A program made the translations under genes and the position numbers. A DNA stretch of 64,000 nucleotides, taken from ZC4RG20 sp963782445. Its GTDB lineage: Bacteria > Pseudomonadota > Gammaproteobacteria > Steroidobacterales > Rariloculaceae. Numbering within the stretch: position 1 is the first letter of the stretch; the number at the start of each line of letters is the position of its first letter. The stretch is from positions 3,224,001-3,288,000 of the forward strand of contig CAWAJM010000001.1 in assembly GCA_963782445.1 (NCBI GenBank), read 5' to 3'. Below are positions 62,021 to 64,000 of the stretch, piece by piece. Below the pieces are notes generated by a model. It worked only from the letters and a program-made list of their open reading frames with translations, searched no databases and was not told the DNA's origin.

Positions 62021-63784
62021 ATGACGGAACGGCATGAGACTGCACCGACAGCACGATGGGCGCTGGCCGCGAGCATCGCCGCGATCGCGGCGGCGTGGTC
62101 CGGGCTCGCTTTGGGGCAAACGCCGGGCGTGCCCGCGGATCTGGCGCGGCTCCAGCCCGTGACCGACGCCATGCTCCAGCATCCGCCTGCCGCCGACTGG
62201 CTGTCGTTCAGGCGTACGCTCGACGCTTGGGGCTACAGTCCGCTCGATCAGATCGATCCCGGCAACGTCAGCCGCCTGCATGAGGTCTGGTCCTTGCCGC
62301 TGCAGGGGCCGACGATCGAGTCGACGCCGCTCGTGCACGACGGGATCATGTTCGTCCCGCTGCCGGGAGACAGGATCATTGCCATCGACGCCGTCACGGG
62401 CAAAGTGCTCTGGCGCTTCGCCCGCCCCAATCCCGGGCGCGGCGCCATGAAACGCAATATCGCCATCTACGGCTACCAGCTGTATTCCACCTCCGCCGAC
62501 GGCTCCCTTTTCGCCGTGGATGCACGCACGGGCACGCAGGTATGGGACGTGCAGCTAACGGGCAAGGCGAACACCTCGAGCGGCCCCATCATCGCCGACG
62601 GCAAAGTGATCTCCGGCCGCGCCTGCGCGCCCGACGCGGGGCCGAAAGGCTGCGTCATGATCGCCAACGACGCGCGCACGGGTAAGGAACTGTGGCGCAC
62701 GTGGACGATCGCCAAACCCGGCACGCCGCAAGACAAGACCTGGGGCAACGTGCCCTGGAGCAAGCGCCAGCAGGTCGGCACCTGGATGCCGCCGAGCTAC
62801 GACCCCGCCCTCAACCTGGTTTTCTTCGGCACGTCCGTGACGGGCCCGACACCCAAGTACTTGCTGGCCGGGAACGACAAGACCTACCTCTATCACAATT
62901 CGACACTGGCGCTGAATGCGAACACCGGCAAGATCGTCTGGTACTACCAACATATCGTCGACCAGTGGGACTTCGACCACACGTTTGCCCGCATTCTCGT
63001 GAAGACCCGGGTCGCGCCGGATCCCAAGCAGGTGGCCTGGATCAACCCGAAGCTCAAACCCGGCGAGCTGCGCAACGTCGTCACGGGCATCCCGGGCAAG
63101 ACCGGCATCGTCTATACGCTCGACCGGCGCACCGGCGAGTTCCTCTGGGCCCGGCCCACGATCGAGCAGAACGTCGTGACGTCGATCGACGGCGCGACGG
63201 GCAAGGTGCACATGAACCCCGCCACGGAGTTCACGCGGCCGGACCAATCGCTGCAGGTCTGCCCGGCCGATACTGGCGGCAAGGACTGGATGCCCGGCGC
63301 GTACAGCCCGAAGACCGGCCTCATGTACATGCCGCTCGAGAACGTCTGCTCCACGGTGACCAGCGCCGGCCCCAAGACCGGCATCGGCGTGCTCGGCATG
63401 CGCATCAACTTCACGCGGCATATCGCGCCGGGCGCAACGGACGTGGGGCAAGTCTGGGCCATTTCGGCGTCCACAGGCGACACCGCCTGGATCCACAGCC
63501 AGCGGGCCGGGACGATGGGCCTCGTCGCAACGGGGGGCGGGGTCGTGTTCGACGGCGATATCGCCGGCGTATTCCGCGCCCTCGATGCCAAGACCGGCAA
63601 GGTGCTATGGCAGACGAAGCTCTCGGGGATGGTATCGGGCATCCCGGTCTCGTATGAGGCCGGCGGCAAACAATACGTCGCCGTCGCGACGGGACCGTCG
63701 TCGAACGGTTTGAGCCTCGCCGCGCTCACGAAGGATGTCCACGCGGAGACCGCACGCGTGCTGCACGTGTTTGCGCTGGAGTGA
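62021..63784 (+). CDS. PQQ-dependent dehydrogenase (quinoprotein alcohol-dehydrogenase type)
   Basis: A 587-aa exported quinoprotein. N-terminal signal (SIAAIAAAWSGLALGQ), then an eight-bladed propeller: WLSFRRTLDAWGYSPLDQID, IIAIDAVTGKVLWRFARP, GKIVWYYQHIVDQWDFDHTF (Trp-Asp motif near the PQQ site in this family), and GGKDWMPGAYSPKTGLMYMP. No fused cytochrome c domain. The start is ATG 62021, after GAGGAAG. PQQ and a partner cytochrome would have to come from elsewhere; the substrate may be an alcohol or sugar. Confidence 0.85.
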   Translation: MTERHETAPTARWALAASIAAIAAAWSGLALGQTPGVPADLARLQPVTDAMLQHPPAADWLSFRRTLDAWGYSPLDQIDPGNVSRLHEVWSLPLQGPTIESTPLVHDGIMFVPLPGDRIIAIDAVTGKVLWRFARPNPGRGAMKRNIAIYGYQLYSTSADGSLFAVDARTGTQVWDVQLTGKANTSSGPIIADGKVISGRACAPDAGPKGCVMIANDARTGKELWRTWTIAKPGTPQDKTWGNVPWSKRQQVGTWMPPSYDPALNLVFFGTSVTGPTPKYLLAGNDKTYLYHNSTLALNANTGKIVWYYQHIVDQWDFDHTFARILVKTRVAPDPKQVAWINPKLKPGELRNVVTGIPGKTGIVYTLDRRTGEFLWARPTIEQNVVTSIDGATGKVHMNPATEFTRPDQSLQVCPADTGGKDWMPGAYSPKTGLMYMPLENVCSTVTSAGPKTGIGVLGMRINFTRHIAPGATDVGQVWAISASTGDTAWIHSQRAGTMGLVATGGGVVFDGDIAGVFRALDAKTGKVLWQTKLSGMVSGIPVSYEAGGKQYVAVATGPSSNGLSLAALTKDVHAETARVLHVFALE

Positions 63785-63846
63785 GGTGCTTGCGCCGAGC
63801 GCATCGACAGCCGGCTCGATGAGGAAGACCGCGGAGCGCGGAATTA

Positions 63847-64000
63847 ATGGCCACCGTCGCGAAAGGGCCCGCTAACGCCGCATTCCGGCCAAGTTTCCAT
63901 CTGTGGATGACGCTGCTGATGGCGCTCTTCGTCTTCGGCGGCTTCGGCATGACCTATATCGGACCGATGGTCGAAGGGACCTTCCCGCATGCACCGCCGG
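63847..64000 (+). CDS. Membrane protein, 5' part only
   Basis: The reading frame runs off the window end. The first 51 residues read MATVAKGPANAAFRPSFHLW, then a helix TLLMALFVFGGFGMTYIGP followed by VEGTFPHAPP, so the N-terminus is cytoplasmic with one membrane helix visible. It starts 62 bp after the quinoprotein gene and may be in the same operon. I do not recognise the family from this fragment. Confidence 0.5.
   Translation, partial: MATVAKGPANAAFRPSFHLWMTLLMALFVFGGFGMTYIGPMVEGTFPHAPP

Noticed and set aside
1..64000. tRNA genes, rRNA, CRISPR arrays, insertion sequences or prophage
   Set aside because: I scanned for cloverleaf-like or repeated spacer patterns and transposase/integrase motifs and found none, but short or divergent elements cannot be excluded by eye.

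Overview
The window is GC-rich chromosomal DNA (mostly codons ending in G or C, long open shadow frames opposite real genes) that looks like a free-living aerobic proteobacterium. A high-GC gammaproteobacterium near Steroidobacterales or Xanthomonadales is my best guess, from gene style and content (RegBA, TAT exports, several STAND ATPases, PQQ-type dehydrogenases). No rRNA marker is present, so this is inference. I saw no tRNA, rRNA, CRISPR array, transposase, integrase or phage gene.

1-11.2 kb (all minus strand): a large CHASE3/GAF hybrid histidine kinase with three receiver domains, a tandem universal stress protein, then an eight-gene Mrp/Mbh-type cation-proton antiporter module read E-F-G-(MbhD/MbhE/MnhB fusion)-C-D-D2-D3. 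Most junctions are ATGA-type overlaps. There is no full-length MrpA. Two extra antiporter-like subunits follow MnhD, and the last has lost the usual Glu and Lys.

11.2-24.5 kb: a frameshifted exported amidase, a MetE-like protein, an ECF sigma/anti-sigma/DUF4252/DUF4252 operon with its own ECF-type promoter, a class II photolyase, a GNAT remnant, a MarR regulator divergent from a VOC-like protein, a cupin, an AraC regulator and a 1002-residue XRE-STAND-TPR regulator.

24.5-33.1 kb: cupin, methyltransferase, GH15 hydrolase, TAT-exported aldo/keto reductase, then the redox two-component pair regB-regA. A near-perfect RegA-type box lies midway between regB and a divergent operon coding for an exported barrel-like protein, CopC and CopD, which suggests redox control of copper handling.

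33.1-49.6 kb: YkvA-like protein, a small STAND ATPase divergent from a Ycf46-like AAA ATPase, a secreted STI1-like protein, an RND efflux pump with its adaptor, a lipoprotein quinoprotein, DUF202, an acyl-CoA dehydrogenase-like flavoprotein, an SDR, a double SnoaL protein and small secreted or DUF proteins.

49.6-64 kb: a winged-helix/STAND/TPR regulator, a frameshifted acyltransferase, a YbjQ/membrane/MBL-fold trio, a beta-helix protein, small exported proteins, a broken wHTH-TPR regulator, a peroxiredoxin, a transglutaminase-TPR lipoprotein and a second quinoprotein dehydrogenase whose promoter carries a perfect inverted repeat. The window ends inside a membrane-protein gene. No gene-free stretch exceeds about 300 bases; the longest are 41909-42191, 57930-58200 and 61756-62020.
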